Source: Acidobacteria bacterium Mor1 (lineage in GTDB: Bacteria; Acidobacteriota; Polarisedimenticolia; Polarisedimenticolales; Polarisedimenticolaceae). Taken from it: 64,000 nt of DNA. A program made the position numbers and the translations under genes. Every line of letters starts with the position of its first letter. Within the stretch, counting starts at the first letter, position 1. Where the stretch lies: contig CP011806.1 in the NCBI GenBank assembly GCA_001664505.1, positions 3,110,378 through 3,174,377 of the forward strand. Direction: 5' to 3'. Positions 61,053 through 64,000 of this stretch are shown here, piece by piece. Below the pieces are notes generated by a model that saw nothing but the letters and a program-made list of their open reading frames with translations, was not told the origin of the DNA and made no database searches.

Positions 61053-64000
61053 CCGCCCGGCCCGATTTTGACGAGCTGGGAGCGCTGCTCGACGAGTTGC
61101 GGGCAAGCGGAATCGAGGTCGGGATCGAACAGCATCTGCTGGCCCAGGACCTCCTCTCCCGGTTCCCCCTGGACGACATGGGGGCCGAGCGAGTCGCCAC
61201 GGTCCTCTCTCCCGTCGTGGCGGGATGCCGCGAGGAACAGGAACGGGTCCATCGCCACGTTCGCGCCTGGGTTCGGCGTCGCACCGAGGGGGAGCCCCCT
61301 GAAGAGATCGCCGCCGCGGAACGCATCCGAGAGGTCGAGGAAATCGGCCGACACGGCCGTATCTGGCCCTGGGCACTCGTCGGCGCGGGGCTGCTGGCGT
61401 TGGGGCTGTTGGCCTCGCAACGTAGCGATCCGCCCGAAACCGTCGTGGTCGAGAATGTCGAGAACCAGACGAACCAACCGGATAGTGAGCCGAGCACCGA
61501 ATCGGATCCAGTGGGCGAAGTGCTGCCCGGCACGGCTCCGGAGCTGCAGCCACTCGCGCCGGCCCGGCTACCGAAAGCTCCCTTCCCCGAAACGGTTTCC
61601 GGCCGCGTCGTTAGCCGCTCCGGAGCCCCGCTACGCGGAGCACAGGTCGAACTCGAAACCTGGAGATTCGGCGAGGAATCGATCGATCTAAGCACTATCG
61701 AGCTCTTTGGCGGAGTCGCCTTCTCAAATGACCTCAGCGTGTGGGCCATGGCACACGACAGCGGCACGCTCGTTCATGACCTGCAAGCCCGGACCTCTGC
61801 GACCTTGCCCGAGATCGATCTCGACTCCACGCTGGGTGTTGCGTCGCACCCTCCACTCATCGCAATTCCAGCAGGCTCTTCGGTTCTTCTCGTAGACGCC
61901 GACGGTTCATCCAGCGAAACCTCCAGGGTTGCACTGCGCACCGCCAACGATGTCGCCATCGACAGGGCGGCTCTCAACTTTGACGGTAGTAGGTGTGCGG
62001 GCCTCTCCGACAACTCGTTGTTCATCTGGTCTCCACCTGGGGAAGCACCCATCGCTGACTTCGCGCTCGAGGCCACCGCGAGTACCATCCAATTCAGCCG
62101 CGACGGGAGAAGCCTCGTCGTCGCCGGCCCTGAGCACACCTGGGTGTGGCGATCAGGACAACCGGACAGACTGGCCGGCTTCCCAGGTAGCTGCCTCGCT
62201 GAAGAAGAGGACACCGGGCTTGCCGCGAACTTGGTCGGTGAATTCGGCGACCGAGTCCTCACATGCGACTCGTTTACTCACGAGATACGGGTCGTAGATG
62301 TCGCGACCGGGCGAGTGCTTGCGCAAATGAGCGAACATCGCGATGAGATCCAGGTGGCCTCGTTTTCTTCCGATGGTCGCTTCGTCGTCTCCGCCGACCT
62401 GGAGGGCCGACTCGTTGCATGGGATGTCGACGATGGTTCGACCCGCACTACTTTTCAGGACGTCGAGCAATATATGTTTTCCTTCGGAAGCGAGGGCGAC
62501 CAGGTTGCAATTTCCTCAGACGAGACCGGCTATCTGTGGGATCTCACCGAGGGTGGTACACCCCACCCAATTACTCTTCCGACGGGCGATTTCGGGCCCT
62601 TGGCTCTGTTCTTCCTGGACGACGGCACCCTGATATCCCTCACAATCAGCGCTGACGGCAACTTGTTTGCGTTTGCAGAGATCGAGACAGTCCGCAGCGA
62701 CGAGATTTCGACCGCCGATGGCGGTTTCAGCTTCGACATCCCCGCCGAATCACTCTCCGCCACGGTCAGTGTTAAACGCTCGCTCTACAAAGCAACCCCA
62801 CCGTTCTCCGTTCCGGTCACGCGCTCGGGAAGCGCATCAGGCCCGGCCCTCGACATCGAGATGTACCGCCCTCCTCCCCAATCCCTGGATCGTTTCTCGA
62901 TCTTCCTCAAGCCGTTTCTTGTGCTGAGCCCCCTGATTGCGGCGCTCTGCTGGTGGGGCTGGCGACTCCGACGACGGCGGCTCGTGCTTGAGCGCCGCCG
63001 CTCCCGAGACGACCCCGACGAATTGCCGATTCCCCTCGCGGAACCGCGGACCGGGCTGTTTCGTGGTCCCGACTTCGACCGTGTTCGACGCGCGGCATTC
63101 CGGCGTGACGAGTCGCCGGGAACCCGGCTCGACGCGCCGGGTACCGTCGACGAAACACTGCGCGCCGGGCTCTACTTCACTCCGGTCTATGGAGTTCGCA
63201 AGTCGCTGACCGGCTACCTCGTCTTGATCGACCGGGTCAGTCTTCAGGATCAGCAGACACGCATGATCGACACGTTTCTCGACCGCCTCAAAGAGGGCGG
63301 TGTTCACATCGACCGCTACTACTACCAGGTCGACCCCCGCCGCTGCAGCCCCAAGAAGGAAACCGCGGCCCGCGTCCCGCTCCAGACCCTCGCCGCCCGC
63401 CACCCGGGGCACCGATTGCTGATCTTCGGCGATGGAGCCGGGCTGGTTCACACAACCACCCAGCGAGTAGAGAGCTGGGCGCAAATACTCGACACCTGGA
63501 AAGCACGCCTGCTGCTGACCTTCGAACAACCGGCGAGTTGGGGCCTGCGCGAAGAGAGACTCGCTGCCTCGGGGATGGTCGTACTCCCCGCTCAGGCCGA
63601 GAGCCTGCAGCAGTTCGTCGAGGCGCTGGGGAGCGCGGAGACGGAGTCCCACGAATCCCCGCGCTGGGAAGCTCCCTTTCCGCGGCTGATCGAAGATCGC
63701 CCACGCCGCTGGCTAGCTCCCCAACCTCCGCCGGAAGAAGATGAAGCGGAGTTGCTCCGCCAGCTCCGCACCTACCTGGGCTTGTCGGCCTATCGCTGGC
63801 TCTGCTCCCTCGCGGTATATCCCGAGCTTCATTGGCAGTTAACCCTGCATCTGGGAACCCAGCTCCGCCGAGTCGATGGAAGTCCGGCTCTTGACGAAGT
63901 AGAGCTAACAAGGCTGACTCGACTCCCCTGGCTGCGTCAGGGCCGCATGCCCGACTGGCTTCGATTGGCGCTGATCACCTCTCTTCCCGAAGAAGACGAA
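61028..64000 (+). CDS. Large membrane protein: inserted propeller plus divergent vWA-like domain (cut by window end)
   Basis: The frame from the ATG at 61028 has no stop through base 64000 (991 codons) and continues beyond. Residues 1-110 are helical; first membrane helix 112-130 (ALVGAGLLALGLLAS). Residues 189-212 (VSGRVVSRSGAPLRGAQVEL) start a carboxypeptidase-regulatory-like beta-sandwich that resumes at about 562 (TADGGFSFDIPA); between lies a WD40/quinoprotein-like propeller (VASFSSDGRFVVSADLEGR). Second helix about 623-646. From about 714, RAGLYFTPVYGVRKSLTGYLVLIDR (D735; positions 63167-63237) and LLIFGDGAG (D802) look like a divergent vWA fold. The end (RLPWLRQGRMPDWLRLALI) is a further conserved helical region. 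Overlaps moxR by 25 bases. Confidence 0.78.
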   Translation, partial: MGEQERKLTARPDFDELGALLDELRASGIEVGIEQHLLAQDLLSRFPLDDMGAERVATVLSPVVAGCREEQERVHRHVRAWVRRRTEGEPPEEIAAAERIREVEEIGRHGRIWPWALVGAGLLALGLLASQRSDPPETVVVENVENQTNQPDSEPSTESDPVGEVLPGTAPELQPLAPARLPKAPFPETVSGRVVSRSGAPLRGAQVELETWRFGEESIDLSTIELFGGVAFSNDLSVWAMAHDSGTLVHDLQARTSATLPEIDLDSTLGVASHPPLIAIPAGSSVLLVDADGSSSETSRVALRTANDVAIDRAALNFDGSRCAGLSDNSLFIWSPPGEAPIADFALEATASTIQFSRDGRSLVVAGPEHTWVWRSGQPDRLAGFPGSCLAEEEDTGLAANLVGEFGDRVLTCDSFTHEIRVVDVATGRVLAQMSEHRDEIQVASFSSDGRFVVSADLEGRLVAWDVDDGSTRTTFQDVEQYMFSFGSEGDQVAISSDETGYLWDLTEGGTPHPITLPTGDFGPLALFFLDDGTLISLTISADGNLFAFAEIETVRSDEISTADGGFSFDIPAESLSATVSVKRSLYKATPPFSVPVTRSGSASGPALDIEMYRPPPQSLDRFSIFLKPFLVLSPLIAALCWWGWRLRRRRLVLERRRSRDDPDELPIPLAEPRTGLFRGPDFDRVRRAAFRRDESPGTRLDAPGTVDETLRAGLYFTPVYGVRKSLTGYLVLIDRVSLQDQQTRMIDTFLDRLKEGGVHIDRYYYQVDPRRCSPKKETAARVPLQTLAARHPGHRLLIFGDGAGLVHTTTQRVESWAQILDTWKARLLLTFEQPASWGLREERLAASGMVVLPAQAESLQQFVEALGSAETESHESPRWEAPFPRLIEDRPRRWLAPQPPPEEDEAELLRQLRTYLGLSAYRWLCSLAVYPELHWQLTLHLGTQLRRVDGSPALDEVELTRLTRLPWLRQGRMPDWLRLALITSLPEEDE

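Overview
The window is GC-rich bacterial chromosomal DNA with short gaps, many GTG or TTG starts and Shine-Dalgarno-led genes. A VWFA-related protein of the type described from Acidobacteria, many secreted beta-propeller, outer-membrane-barrel and Cys-rich proteins, a Lol-type envelope and an ECF sigma/CHAT cluster suggest an acidobacterial or similar didermal, non-model bacterium. This is inference; there is no rRNA or other taxonomic marker in the window. I found no rRNA, tRNA, CRISPR array, transposase or phage gene.

Layout. 1-6.2 kb: end of a response regulator gene, rmuC, an outer-membrane barrel, an OmpA/Pal-like lipoprotein, a VWFA-related secreted protein and a second barrel with a clear promoter and terminator. 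6.3-13.5 kb: aroA, divergent from a TPR/LpoB-like protein; a very large metalloprotease-propeller-Omp85 fusion; ftsE-ftsX. 13.6-26.7 kb is metabolic: an M1-family aminopeptidase, a fadI-fadJ beta-oxidation operon, a methyltransferase, a helix-hairpin-helix plus membrane-protein pair, an ATP-grasp enzyme and aconitase. 26.9-28.5 kb holds small secreted Cys-containing proteins.

28.5-34.3 kb is a regulatory island: an ECF sigma factor, a membrane anti-sigma factor with a zinc-binding motif and, overlapping it, a TPR-CHAT (caspase-like) protein, with a small secreted protein between sigma factor and protease. 34.5-50.7 kb is mostly exported proteins: FG-GAP/ASPIC, M23-LamG-thrombospondin-3, a protein with twelve Cys-rich repeats, a LolA-like protein and a sortilin-like propeller, plus an AraC regulator with two SRPBCC proteins. 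50.7-57.2 kb holds a phosphate-selective-porin homologue behind a four-part 11-bp-phased direct repeat that looks like a Pho box, a RetSat/CrtI-like oxidoreductase, a plasmalogen-desaturase (CarF/TMEM189)-like protein and an Lgt paralogue.

57.2-64.0 kb ends with what looks like an NTP-dependent conflict system: DUF4062 plus an apparently inactive STAND-like domain, a MoxR-type AAA+ ATPase, and (overlapping it by 25 nt and running off the window) a membrane protein of at least 991 residues. In that protein a WD40-like propeller seems to be inserted inside a carboxypeptidase-regulatory-like beta-sandwich, followed by a divergent vWA-like domain. Just upstream is a protein that looks like a metallopeptidase with the HExxH histidines lost. 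This last block is the best candidate for an undescribed system.
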